Assembly: GCA_049999765.1 (NCBI GenBank)
Contig: JBNGIQ010008820.1
Location: 75,049 to 139,048 of the forward strand
DNA: 64,000 nt
Direction of reading: 5' to 3'
Source: Phaeoceros laevis
Lineage: Eukaryota; Anthocerotophyta; Anthocerotopsida; Notothyladales
In this document: piece after piece, positions 25,201 to 36,444 of the stretch
Position numbering within the stretch: the first letter of the stretch is position 1
Layout of the letters: each line of letters opens with the position of its first letter
Notes under the pieces: model-generated
What the model was told of the DNA's origin: nothing
Database searches by the model: none
What the model saw: the letters and a program-made list of their open reading frames with translations, nothing else
Position numbers and translations under genes: made by a program

Positions 25201-25617
25201 GTCCAGGGAGTACCCCCAATGTCCGGGGGTAGAACACGCTAACCACTTAATTTCATCATGGTTTCATGCTAAGTTTTTTCTATTTTCGTGCTAAGCTCCT
25301 AGTTTTATGCTATGTTTGTTGGAAGGGAGGATAGTTATGAAAATTGTGTAGAGCCATGGCGGTGTATGAACCGGTGGGAGCTTCTTGGTCTTCTCTATAA
25401 AGAGTGAGGTCTTCTCTAAAGAGTGAGGAGGGGGAGAAGGGTATAGGCCAACCTTTGTTAGACGTGTCAGCACATGTAAAAGTGAAATGAGAAAATTCTG
25501 GTCTTCCCAGTTTCACCTTTGGCATGGCCGTGCGCTTTTTGCAGGACTCTACGAAGGACAATATACTTTAATGCATACATATATGGACGAAAGTTTCTAG
25601 AACAGGAAGAAGGAATA

Positions 25618-25962
25618 GGGGGACTCATCCCTTAGCCACCGGGACGCAGTCACGGCCAAGTCTGAGTTAGCCATGACCATGCCACGGGCTGTCCGTCAAT
25701 TTTTTTTGCATGAACTTTGCAGGGCCCGTCGTGGCCCTCTGACGGCGAACTTGCTCGTCGCAGGACTTCGGGTTTTACGTTTGTGGTTTAGGGTTTTATG
25801 TGTTATATTTAAAAACGTGTGCGGGCGATAGCACACTTAGAGTTGGCCGCGGCCGCTCCAACGGGGACCTCGTTAGGTCCCCGTCGGGGCCCGACGGGTT
25901 GTCTGTCAGAGGGCTCTGACGGACAACTCGTCCGGCCGGGACGGCTCAGGAATGAGTCCCCC
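25618..25962. mobile_element. TA-flanked MITE with hairpin array
   Basis: The 345-bp element is bounded by terminal inverted repeats: the left end reads GGGGGACTCATCCCTTAGCC, and the reverse complement of the right end reads GGGGGACTCATTCCTGAGCC (2-3 mismatches in 20). Both sides are flanked by TA (25616-25617 and 25963-25964), the target duplication expected for Tc1/mariner-type elements. There is no coding capacity. The right half carries three adjacent GC-rich hairpins (25861-25884, 25880-25898, about 25898-25929). Confidence 0.75.
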
Positions 25963-26226
25963 TAATGAAACTAGTACTTGTTCAGGCGGAAATATATTCT
26001 CTCCCCATGAGTGTTGGAGAAAGCTTGCAAACCAAGGCTCGCGGGGAAGTTACATGTCATACTCATATCAATCCATTCATGAGAGCTCAAAGGGTGTGGG
26101 GAGATTCATGGAAGGAGGCCGGCGTTTACTGAAGGGAGAGCTTATGATGCTGCACAGATGTCGATTTCATCTAAGTAATTTGATGATTGATATGGGTTTG
26201 TACATCATGCTACCTTGTTTGCAACA

Positions 26227-26308
26227 GGTTGAGCTAGAGGGAGCGGATCTCAGGGAGCTCGATCGAAGGTTGAGCTAGAGGGAGCGGATCTCAGGGAGCT
26301 CGATCGAA
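26227..26308. repeat. 41-bp perfect tandem duplication
   Basis: 26227-26267 and 26268-26308 are identical and contain gagctagagggagcggatct. The copy junction has no spacer. Confidence 0.93.
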
Positions 26309-26467
26309 CTCCCTGGAGAGTCGAGAGAGTGAGAGAGATTATTTTTTCTGTGAAACGATGATACACTTTATAGCTCTAATTAAAGAGGTAAGCTCTTAGA
26401 GTCGTCAAACCAACCGAGCAAGGGTGTAATAACAGTAGAAGTAACGGAAGAGTAGTAGTAGTAGTAG

Positions 26468-26562
26468 CAAGGAGCCGCGCTATACCGATTCCACGTTGGG
26501 ATCGAGCACGCCGTCATGTCCGTGGCATGTCAAGTATTACTACTCGACATGCCATCTATGAC
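26468..26562 (+). repeat. Dispersed repeat, copy 1 (inverted partner at 57.3 kb)
   Basis: About 95 bp from caaggagccgcgctatacc to gccatctatgac match the reverse complement of 57328-57422 with only about four differences. The left edge abuts a GTA run here and a TGAA run in the partner. Confidence 0.9.
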
Positions 26563-26820
26563 ATGGAAGAGGACATGCCTCGGCGACTCTACACAGGAAT
26601 TAGTGTCAACCTATACTAGCAAATCATCTATAGTGCCTAAAAAGTAAGAAAACATCTCATTGTCAACCTATGCTAGCGAATCACCTGTAGTGCCTAGTAC
26701 TAGTAGTAGAAATTTCATGAATGAATGTAAACTTTCCGATCTAGGCGATTGGCCAACCGGGCAACAAAATGGAACCTTACGTACTCGATTCGATCTGAGG
26801 ACCCTATCCGATTTCTAAGT

Positions 26821-26983
26821 TTTCGTAAGAGTTTTTGGTCAATTCTAAGTACCTCTCAACTGTCTACCTATGGGCCCACCAGCCTTCCAGCCTTTCATGC
26901 TAGCCGACTCCACATGCCTAAAAATTTTCGTAAGAGTTTTTGGTCGATTCTAAGTACCTCTCAACTTTCTACCTATGGGCCCA
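26821..26983. repeat. 58-bp direct repeat pair
   Basis: 26821-26878 and 26926-26983 share tttcgtaagagtttttggtc and tctacctatgggccca, with two base differences and a 47-bp spacer. Confidence 0.9.
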
Positions 26984-27004
26984 AGAAAGAAAAAGAGAGA
27001 TAGG

Positions 27005-27084
27005 TAATCCAGGATTACAATAATATGTCAGTAGTTATAGTGGATAATCTAGGATTACAATAATATGTCAATAGTTATAGTGGA
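27005..27084. repeat. 40-bp tandem duplication
   Basis: 27005-27044 and 27045-27084 are direct copies sharing aggattacaataatatgtca, with two differences. Confidence 0.92.
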
Positions 27085-27189
27085 TATAATTTGAAAACTG
27101 TCTGTGTGATTTAGAAGAGAAGAGAATGTATAATAATAATATATTTAAAACGTACATATTGTTGCCAAGGGCAAATGTTGCCAACAGCT

Positions 27190-27700
27190 AACATAATTAT
27201 CTTTATCCTCAAGTCGTGCATTACAATGTCTATTTATTACCGATGGGCATGCGCCGCCATAATACCCATTGGCAGTCCACCCACTAAAATGCAGCACGCT
27301 AGATTCCAGCGTGAAATTGCCAATGAGTGATGCGCTAATATAACTATCTTTATCCTCAAGTTGTGCATTACAAATTGAATGTCTATCTACTAGTGATGGG
27401 CATGGCAGCGCCATGATACCTATTGGTAATCAACCCAATAAAAGGCATCACGCTACATTCCAGCATAAAATTGCCGAGGAGTGATGCTCGCCCATTACAA
27501 GTTCTTGGTTGGCTCCGCCTAGACCAGGAAATTTATTCATTTGTTCAGGAGAAAAACATTGCCGAGGAGTGATGCTCGCCCATTACAAGTTCCTGGTTGG
27601 CTCTACCTACGGCAATGAGTGATGCTCGCCCATTACAAGTTTCTGGTTGGCTCCACCTAGACCAAGAAATTTATTCATTCGTTCAGGAGAAAAACATTAC
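27190..27700. repeat. Nested diverged direct repeats
   Basis: A ~135-bp unit (about 27197-27330 and 27340-27480) shares tctttatcctcaagt, cgatgggcatg-type and attccagc words. It is followed by three copies of gagtgatgctcgcccattac at about 27480, 27566 and 27611. No coding function is seen. Confidence 0.8.
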
Positions 27701-27889
27701 TAAATAAGTATACTTCATGCTCATAGGGGACACAAGCCTACAAACGCGGTACGCCACATTTAGCCAGCCAATGGTAACTTTTGCACAATGGCAAGTGGAT
27801 GTCAATGTCACATTATAGCAAGTGATCATCTCTACTGCAACTTGTAATCAATCAACTCACGAGATTGCAATAAAGTTCGTCTACTCCTT

Positions 27890-28115
27890 CAACATCCTAC
27901 ATTATAAAAGAATAATGAGAGAGAGTGTGTGTGTGACATGCTCTCTCTATGGGAGCCCATGCGAAGGATATGGGGATATGAGTGTTGCGCGCGCGCCCGC
28001 GTGAGCGCGAGAGCCCGTCCACGCGCGCGCGCTCGATAAAATGAGGTCAGAGCCAAGAATTGAACCCACGACTTGACAATCCAATTGGAGTATCCCAACC
28101 ATGTGACCTACTCCA
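27890..28115 (-). mobile_element. tRNA-derived SINE-like element
   Basis: On the minus strand, a tRNA-like head has a box-A-like word TAGGTCACATGGTTGG (complement of 28095-28110) and, about 28 nt further on, a box-B-like word GGGTTCAATTC (complement of 28057-28067). These resemble an internal RNA polymerase III promoter. A GC-rich body and a CA/CT simple-sequence tail follow toward 27900. The T-arm does not pair well, so this is not a functional tRNA. No target duplication was identified. Confidence 0.45.
27983..28036. repeat. Alternating GC tract
   Basis: Two (GC)n runs in a CG-rich stretch within otherwise AT-rich DNA are alternating purine-pyrimidine sequence of the kind that can adopt left-handed DNA. 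They lie inside the SINE-like body. Confidence 0.7.
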
Positions 28116-28494
28116 TTTGTTAGAGCCGTTTGGTTCAAATTGTTTATATCCCAATAATTCTAACGGTTTATGGGTTTTAAGATGGGATGGATGGGATGGA
28201 TGGGATGGGTGGAGGGACGAGTGATTGCTGTCCAATTCGACAGGCCATATAATAGTATAATCACATAATTATAATACTTACCGACACGAGTGAACGGACT
28301 AGGAGCCTGGAACGATGTGACTCACTACGCTGCATAGACCGCCCACCCACCAAGTGCTTCGGCGTCGTCCAAGTGCTAGGAAAGGGAGGTGCGGGCGTAC
28401 CTCCCTGCACGGTAAAGACCACCAATCCACCTAGTGCGCCACCAAGGTGTCGGCGTGCTCGATTCCCATGTGGCGTCGCGATGCCACAAATAGG

Positions 28495-29165
28495 GGTATT
28501 TTACAACGGCCAAATACAACGTTCTTACAATGGTTAAGGCCTCTTTTACAGTCCTACAACGGGTGGCGCGTCCGGTGCTAAACGTTGTAAATGCGTTGTA
28601 ATCCTAGGATGCTAAACGTTGTAAAAGCGGAGTAATCTCTCGTTGTTGGACCGTTGTAAATATATATTACCTCGTTGTAAAAGTTTCCGTTGAAAGCTCG
28701 TTGTGGTGCAGGCTGACCGGCCCGGATAAGTCACCGGTACCTGCATGTAAAAAGTAAATAGTAAAGGATTAAAAGTGAAAGCAAAATGGGAAAAATAAAT
28801 TATTTTTACCTTTATATGAGTAAAAATATTTCTTACAACGTCGCTACAATGGCATTGTAACTCCGTCATGCAACGGTGTTGTAACTCCGATAGCCACCGG
28901 GTGCCCGCATATGGGCAAGGGGGGACCCTCTATGGGACTGTGTCAACCTCCTCAAATAGTCACACACACACACACACACTCCGTCATGCAGGTTTACATG
29001 GCCATAGTATTTTCGACTATTCGTTTACAATGCTTTTGATGGCGTGGTAAGTCTGGCTTACAGCGGCTTTGTAACTAGGAATTACAATCGTCAAAACCCT
29101 AACCCTACTTACAGCGCCGTCCATTACAGCGGCATCCGTTGTAATACAACTTCACATGTTGTACG
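28495..29165. repeat. Cluster of CGTTGTAA / TTACAACG motifs
   Basis: CGTTGTAA occurs exactly at 28583, 28594, 28617, 28652, 28673 and 29137, and as TTACAACG at 28833. There are many one-mismatch forms (cattgtaa, gttgtaac, ttacagcg) between. Such a density looks like a subterminal motif array of a DNA transposon (inference). Confidence 0.75.
28890..28980 (+). repeat. Dispersed repeat encoding RVPAYGQGG, copy 1
   Basis: About 85 bp from caccgggtgcccgcatatgg to tgtcaacctcctcaaat recur inverted at 36445-36530. In one frame both copies read RVPAYGQGG and GTVSTSSN. A CA microsatellite (about 28964-28980) follows this copy. Confidence 0.8.
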
Positions 29166-31415
29166 TCGCCCAAAACCCCCACCCAAACACACTGCCTGAA
29201 CAAAGGCAAAACGTCACCCAAACACACTGCCTAAACACCACCTAAACGCACTGTCTGAACGTACCAGTATTACACCTTCGCCTGCACCTCAATGTCCACA
29301 AAATGGGGAGCCAACTTCTGGGCTTGTGAAAGCCACACACCCCAAAAGGTTGAGTGGTTGCCATCAGGAAGGACTTCCAGGGAGCTGTTGAAATTGAGCT
29401 CTGCAATCATCCGCATATACTCGACATCCTCATTTATGGACTTGTTGCTGATTTGGTTCAAAATAGCCAAACGCAAGGTCAAGGTCTTTAAGGTCTTCGA
29501 TGATGAATGGCTCTTTGGTGCTGGATGGCTCTTCACTAATTCTCCTCGCTACACAAACCAAGCATCCATGTCAGGCCAAACAAACAACAACACAAATAAC
29601 CAGCACTCAAACAAAATTTCCAAAACTCATACCCCGCACGAACGAAGTCGACTTGCAAGCCCTTCTATGTACCTACCGGTGTCATCCGTCACCGTACCAC
29701 CAAGGTGTCAGCGTGCTCGATTCCCATGTGGCGTTGGCTAGCATGACCTTATCTACTACTACTATTAGTAGTATCAGTAGTAGTATGGGATGTTCGCGCA
29801 GTGTCGACTCCACAATGGGAATCGGTCGCGCTGCCACTTGATGTGCACTATTAATCGCTTATGAATGAATTACGACATAGTAAATACTATATACTTGGAC
29901 AATTTGGGTAAAGTATATTTCCATCGTTGTGCAATATGGCTTAGTTATCTTGCTCACCTATTCCTTCAATATAGTCTTTAAATACCCCAAATATTATAAA
30001 TTAACTTCCTTCAAATGATCATCTCTCTAGTCAATTGGTTTATAACCACGTAGTAAAATTTCTCCTCCTCCTTTTTTACCTCCATATGCCAGACAGAGTG
30101 GACGCAAAATTAAAGCCCGAGTAGATGGGAAAATAAAGCAAATTACACTGTAGTCAATGAGGTACACAACCCATTTACTGCACAACCCATTTACTGCTCA
30201 CCAAGGTAAGCAAAAATAAGCTTCCAAAGTAGATAGGAAAATAAAGCGCACTTCACTCTAGTCTATATTCAGCGATTTTTCTCGCAAGAGAAAATTGTTT
30301 TGCATTATACCAAGTGATCACCTCTATCAGAGCCTGTGGCTCAATTGGACCCAAAAGTGGCTTAATTGGACCCACAATCCATAGTAAAGCTTGTGTGGAC
30401 GTCGGTCTCGGCATCCACCAACCATGGAAGAGAGCAAATATTGAGGGTAGAGAGGTCTACACATTCCACTTCTAACCTAACAAAGTTGGTTATTTGTCCG
30501 AAGTGGAATGGATGTTGAATGGTGCGGTTTTTCAGTTGCATATTTTTCGCGTTGTACCAAGTGATCATCCCTATCACAATCATGCACCTAATGAAGTTAT
30601 GCTTCCTCTTTCTCTTTGTATTTCATTCATGTAGTGTATTTCATTCATTCATTGTGATGCACCACTTGTAACTTAAAACAACTATGTATAGTTCTATAGA
30701 AGTGTAGAATGTTATATTTGGAATGAGTGTAAGGTTGAGGTCATTGCTCTGAAGTTCTGAACATTGGTGGAAATTTTAGATATCACGTTGTAGATGGAAG
30801 GTTGAATCCCCAAAAGGAAGGTAGTTGCGGGATTGCCGCTGCAAAAAGTGCACACCATCAGTTATTTGTCATGATGCACCGGCCAGCCAGCCAGATATGG
30901 TTTCAAACACATGCTGCTTTTAGGTCTTTAGGGAGAGCGTGAAGTTTGAGACGTCTCCACCCCCAACACGGCCCTGCTCTAACACGCTCCAGGACCGATG
31001 CAAAATGGGGCCCGGCCCGGCCGGGAGGGAGGGCAGGGCCCCGTGGGAGAGAGACAACCAGTAGTGGTCTAAATGACCAACCAGCCAACGGTAGAGAATG
31101 TGTAAGAATGTACTTGGTCGATAGCTGTAGCCGGTGTCAGAGCGGCAGGACAGACCCTGAATTTGGCACGCCTCGCATCTCGGCCCTTCCCGCATGGAGC
31201 AGAGGAGCGGCAGGAGCAGCAGTGCCGCCAGCGTCAGCTCCAAGAGCGCAACAGGCAGCGGCGGCAGCGGCAGCGGTAGCGCAGATGCATGGCCGCTCAC
31301 GGAGCCCGAGCCGGAGCCAGAGGGAGGCAGCGCTAGAATCGATATCGGCACCGGGCGGCGGTATTTGTGAGCTTAAACGCAAGGAGGCCCGGCAGGATGT
31401 TGCGGTGACGCTGCC
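29166..31415. other. Repeat-bearing intergenic DNA
   Basis: Weak ORFs only. A minus frame at 29270-29536 looks mildly coding (LAPHFVDIEVQAKV) but begins without ATG. A word gcgtgctcgattcccatgtg near 29710 also occurs near 28451. A ccaagtgatcaycyctatca word occurs at about 30310 and 30556. The last ~250 bp turn GC-rich and form the leader of the MAKR-like gene. Confidence 0.4.
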
Positions 31416-32936
31416 ATGGAGAGCTCGAGTGCCTCGCCGGAGGACTTCGAGTTCAACACCTGCGCGGCGGCAGGAGCGGACGTGAAGGGAGCCGATGACC
31501 TGTTTTTCAAGGGGCAGCTGCTGCCCTTGGCACTGCCGCCTCGCTTGCAGATGGTTCACAACCTGTCGGCCAGGAAAGGAGAATGCGAGGAGGCGGCGGC
31601 AGCAGCAGCGGCTCCATGGTTGTTCTACATGGCGTGCCCTCCTGTCCCTGCTGCTGCCATTGCGGGGGAGGAGGAGGCAATGGTGATGTCCTCGCATGTG
31701 CAGCATCAGCAGCGCGGGAGGATTAGTACGCAGCAGCAGCATTTCAAGACTTCCAGCGTCCATGACAGTCGCGTGGGATCGAGGTATTTCTGGGGAGACT
31801 CTTCTGCTCAGCCGAGTTCGGATTCATCCGCGGACAGCTCAAGTGACGCCCGGGATTCCAGTGGCAGCTCCAAGGACTCTGTGGATTTGTCGGTATCTTC
31901 GGAGAACAACAGCAGCAACTCTCAATGCGGCTACACTGCTACAGCTGGACATCGGGCACGGCATGACAAGTTTTTCCACGCACTGTCTGCCTTGGGTGGC
32001 AAGGCCGGGACGCGGTCGCAGGGTGAGCTGCAGGGGGGGCACGGGGATGGCAGCAGGCATGCCCGCGTCTTCTCCTGGTTGAAGCCAGCCTCCTCCAGGT
32101 GGAACGGCATCTTTGGGGGCGGCAAGAAGAAGATGGCGGCCACGGAGGAGGATCGCAGGGTGCGGGCGTCGTCTGTATCCTTGGCCACGCCACGAGACTC
32201 TTCCTCCTCCGACGAGCTGGCTCCGGCTCCGGGCAGGTTGCGTTTGCGGCACTCTGGCCCCCTCGCCTCCTCGTGCGAGGAGGAGTTGTTCCTCGTCAAC
32301 TGCAGGGAGCGCTTGTCCGGGCCTCTCAGCTTCCGTGGTGGGAGCGCAGTGGCAGACATCGCGCCTCGATCCCACGACCTGGCGGAGGAGAGGCGAGAGT
32401 GGCAGAGCATGCACAGCTCATTCAGGGAGAGCGCTGGGTGGGAGCCGTTTATGTCGGACGCAATCAGTGCGGCGGACGGGGGCCTGAATCACAGTGGGAG
32501 GGAACACTGGAGAATGAATCCATCGTTCAGTTACGAGGACGCTAGCAATGAGGAGCAGCAGCAGCAGCAGCTGGCAGCGGAGCAGCCAATCGATGCTACC
32601 CGCTGCTCGGTCAAGGCAGCAAAACGGCGGAATTGGGGGACTGTGGCTATGGATTCATCAGGTGGTCGGAATCGGTACCTAGACAAGCTCTTCCGGTCCT
32701 TCCACGTCAGAGTCCCGCTCAAGAGCAGTGACCCGCCGCTCACAAAATCCACCAAGTCCTCCAGCCGGAACCAGACCAGTTCCAATGTCCCTATGATGTT
32801 GAATCCCATATGCAGCACATCTACAGAGCTGCATAGCTCCATCCAGGGGGCCATCGCTTACTGCAAAAGGACCCAGAGCAGCTGCAAGCTCAGGGGAGTG
32901 GGGGGAATGGCTCTGCCTAGCGGAAAGGTGTTGTAG
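31416..32936 (+). CDS. MAKR/BKI1-like membrane-associated kinase regulator
   Basis: A single-exon ORF of 506 codons from a clear ATG. Proteins of this family bind receptor kinases at the plasma membrane; BKI1 restrains BRI1 and is released on brassinosteroid signalling (family knowledge). The diagnostic N-terminal block is present at about residues 8-50: SPEDFEFN, then DDLFFKGQLLPLALPPRLQM. The middle is long, disordered and Ser-rich, with basic patches (GGGKKKMAA, KAAKRRNW) that could bind membrane lipids. The C-terminus has the conserved STELHSSIQGAIAYCKRTQ, matching the kinase-inhibitory tail of MAKR proteins. It is longer than typical MAKRs (about 330-380 residues) because of Ser, Gln and Ala runs. 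The domain order is what I rely on; which MAKR subgroup it belongs to cannot be told. Confidence 0.82.
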   Translation: MESSSASPEDFEFNTCAAAGADVKGADDLFFKGQLLPLALPPRLQMVHNLSARKGECEEAAAAAAAPWLFYMACPPVPAAAIAGEEEAMVMSSHVQHQQRGRISTQQQHFKTSSVHDSRVGSRYFWGDSSAQPSSDSSADSSSDARDSSGSSKDSVDLSVSSENNSSNSQCGYTATAGHRARHDKFFHALSALGGKAGTRSQGELQGGHGDGSRHARVFSWLKPASSRWNGIFGGGKKKMAATEEDRRVRASSVSLATPRDSSSSDELAPAPGRLRLRHSGPLASSCEEELFLVNCRERLSGPLSFRGGSAVADIAPRSHDLAEERREWQSMHSSFRESAGWEPFMSDAISAADGGLNHSGREHWRMNPSFSYEDASNEEQQQQQLAAEQPIDATRCSVKAAKRRNWGTVAMDSSGGRNRYLDKLFRSFHVRVPLKSSDPPLTKSTKSSSRNQTSSNVPMMLNPICSTSTELHSSIQGAIAYCKRTQSSCKLRGVGGMALPSGKVL

Positions 32937-35799
32937 ATAGAAACACTGGTGTGATGTACGTTACCGAGTGCATTCGACACGGCAAGAGGTTTGGTGTTCG
33001 TCTTTTTCAATAGACTACTAAGCTTCCTAGTACCTACTAGATAGGCAAGAGGAGGAGAATTCAATTTCGTGTTGATGACTCTCATGCAATTGTGTGAAAT
33101 TCAATGTGTGCTTTGCTCTTGAGAGGTGGTGCTCCTCTGCTTTTCAAAGTGGACTTGTAGACTACTACCTCAGGAACCTCACTCATACGCATCCTCCTTT
33201 GCTTGTCTGTCTGCTGAGCTGAGCCACACCTGATTCAACTCAGTGGGAATACAGTAGTAGTAGTTCAAGGACAGGATGATGGTGATTTGAACACCATCGA
33301 AGTTCTCCCCAGATACTGTAGCTATCCATCGACCTGTCCGATAATTTTAGATATCTGCACGCACCCCAAGGCCGTTGGTTCGCTCTCTTAGCAAGGTGAG
33401 ATATGAAAACAGGGAAAAACCGGGTGCAGTTCCCAAGCTCGTAACCACATCCTACCCAAGGCTACCCTGCCACCACCATTGCCACCACCACACGAAGCAT
33501 CACACGGAAGCCGAGGTCAATCTACAAGCCTGGCCTGGCAACACACCAGCTTGCAAGCAAAATCTGCACCCCAGGGCCAGGGAATAGATGCTGCATCGCT
33601 AATAAGCCTACGGGTGCTTCACAGCACAACCAGAGGACGCAGGTGGTTGGGTCGCGGGAGCGGGAGCAAGCATCACTGTGACATCACATACACGATCGAT
33701 GGCTATATGACAGTGTATGTGGCGCCCATGTGACCACAGTGTCATGTGCTCCTGCCGGCGAAGCGATGACAAGCCAACTGCATCGGACAGTGGACCCACG
33801 GTTACTTACTCGTGGTTCACCCGACAGCGAGGTCACGTTATTACACCACTTCGGGTGCGCATTAGGCCCGTTTCAGACTACGCCCTCAATTTACGGTGGC
33901 ACGCGATTGGTGCGATCGGAGGTGCGAAATCACTCGGCCCCACCCGGACATCACGTCACGCCGCCCCCAAAAACTTTTGTCCCACTTACCCCATGGTACA
34001 AAAAGTTAATCGCTAAGCGTCCAGTTTGTACCACTTTCGCTGACGTATGTGACAAGTTACTCCACTTCGCAATCGTTCTCTTGTATCGTTCTTTTTGTCC
34101 CATGAGAGGGAATGTCTTGGGACAAACGGAACAGGCATAATTTGTCCCAACTGCGAGGGCTATGAGGGCGCCGAACCTGGGTCCGTGGCGCCCAAGCCTA
34201 CTGGCAAGGATGGCACCCTAGCCCTAATAATGTAATTCATTCATTCATGAAGTGTCCATTAGCCTTTCACAAATTCTTTTAGCGCTAGCTCATGTCAAAT
34301 TTTGATAGATTCTGTACAAAAAATTAAACCCTCCAAAAAGAGATTCTCTATTGAAGGTCTCCTAGGTACTACTCTACTACCTTGATGACACGTCCTCAGA
34401 GTTTGGAAACCTTTCAATTAGCTTTAGCTATTTTCTACATGTACTTTATGAAAATGCCTAAAAAATGCAACCAATAGCAAGTTGGAAGAAGTAGGACGTG
34501 AATGCGTTTTACATCTTTTTCTTTTACTTGCATTAGAACATAGTATGGATTCAACATAGAGCTGGCCTCTCTCTAGATCTTCTTTATATTCCAGATGTCA
34601 CTCTCCTTACTAGAAACAACGTTTTGGACTTCGGAACAAAGTGTTTTGAACTTTTGGACAACCCTCGGATGGTAGACGCATGCACAAAAATGCTCCAGTA
34701 ACACATTTTCATACGTTTGCTTGCTGAGTCGGAGGAGTACTAAGCTTGAGAAGATTTAGATGTTCCTTATATACATACATGCATCATATGGGAAATTTAT
34801 ATTTTTTGTATTTCCGTGTGTTGGAATTTGTCCACAACAAGAATTACTACTATTATGCAGCTTTGTGAGTAGTTATGAGGAAATGGCCCGTTTCCTCCGT
34901 TAGAGGAATGGCTGGCTAATTTGCCTCTTTGTATAGAGGACATTATACTTTTATTCATTGTCTCGAGTAGGTGGATGCAATGGTGGCAAAAAAACATGTT
35001 TTGACACTGCAACAAACTTACATATGTTAGAAATGGTTGGTTTTCTGCTCACATTTTGGACATGTATGAGGGGTGAGGTTCCAACAACAATAAAATCTAA
35101 CTATGCTTCATTCACACCATGTCTTTTCTTTTCTCAAAAGATGGTAGTATTTTATTTTATTTGAATTAATTTAGCACAAAAAATAATATACTTGCTTCAA
35201 TCACGTCTTCCATGGATCGGAGACCTATCCTAGTCTCTAAGATAAAATTTATTATTTTTGCCTTGTAACCAACTACACACCATCCAACAAATCACTTGAA
35301 ATCATGTGTTTGCAAGCATGACATCCATGATCCAACAAAACACTTAAAGTAATGTGGTTGAAACACATGACACTCGTCCAATAAGACATTGGATGTCATA
35401 TGTATGTTTACAAAGGCATGACATCCAACAAACTACAAGGCGTATTTGAAAACAAATGAACACTAAACATCTAGTGTTTAAACACATGACACACGACTCA
35501 TGTTTACAGGGTCATGAACCGGGCATGATGGATTGTGATTGATATAGTTAGGCTTAACTTTTGCATACCAACGTATGCTAGAGTCTCTAGAAAAAAACTT
35601 TTGAAAGACTTTTGCATTACTAGCAGACACTGAAGGGTGGCATAGTCGAGGCTTGTTATACAGGTTCATGACATAGGCCTTCTAAGGACTCTCGAGACTC
35701 ATCATTAGTTGACCCATGCTATACAAGCTCTCTTTTAGTGAAGGTGCTAAACTACGGTATGTGGTATGTTGCAGTTTGTTGTCCTTGATGCTAGGCAGA

Positions 35800-35886
35800 G
35801 AGCCAGACAATTTCTAGTGGAGCACTAGGTGGGATGGTAGTAGAGGAGCCAGACAATTTCTAGTGGAGCACTAGGTGGGATGGTAG
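35800..35886. repeat. 41-bp direct duplication
   Basis: 35800-35840 and 35846-35886 are identical (gagccagacaatttctagtg...), with a 5-bp spacer. Confidence 0.93.
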
Positions 35887-36444
35887 CCTCTACTGCTATG
35901 TAGGGAGGCTACCCTCTCCGTCCTAAAAAAAACTCATGTAACGGTACAATTTTAAGGGAGTTGGGTTTGTATTGGGTGAATGCAAACTTTACGGAAGTGT
36001 AAAACCCATATTTATGTAAATATTTTTTGTTGAATTTGCATAAAAATTGTTACGCTTTCAAGAGGCAACCATGAATGGCCTCACTCACAAGTACACCATC
36101 ACCTTGAAGCTCTTCCGATGGATCCAACACCACAGCAGCAGACCAAATAGACGCTGTTGTTGAAATAGATGTGGGCTCCTGTCCTACTAGTACCACCACT
36201 ACTCGTGGCACACAGCGCCTGCTGCCAGCCTAGGTTTGAGGTGCCTCCTGCTCTGCATGTGGCCTCGTCCTTATTAACTCAAGTCTCTCTCCCGCTTTTT
36301 TTATCATATCACATCACTTGAGGCCACCAATAGATCGAAGACTTGGCTCAGCATACGATGCGCATGAATTCTGAAAGTTGGTTTTGGCTACTACCTGATG
36401 CGTTAGCCAGTCTTGCATATGCCGTCAAAACATGAATCAGGTCT

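Larger units (their letters stand above)
24061..25617. other. CDPK upstream region and start of the repeat-rich interval
   Basis: The GC-rich first ~650 bp is the CDPK leader and promoter. From about 24800 the DNA becomes AT-rich with short tandem duplications. No supported gene is seen. Confidence 0.5.
25965..26820. other. Repeat-rich intergenic DNA with an unrecognised ORF
   Basis: A 108-codon frame at 25952-26278 encodes an unrecognised peptide and terminates in a 41-bp duplication; I do not call it a gene. It is followed by a GTA microsatellite (about 26453-26466) and a dispersed repeat. Confidence 0.4.

Noticed and set aside
28057-28115. tRNA gene on the minus strand
   Set aside because: Box-like words are present, but the T-arm and acceptor stem do not pair, so it is at best a SINE head.
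29095-29108. Telomere-like word (ccctaaccct)
   Set aside because: Only two units, not an array, and it lies inside the CGTTGTAA cluster.
31137-32414. Several long frames opposite and beside the MAKR-like gene
   Set aside because: They are shadows in GC-rich sequence; only the plus frame from 31416 carries conserved motifs.
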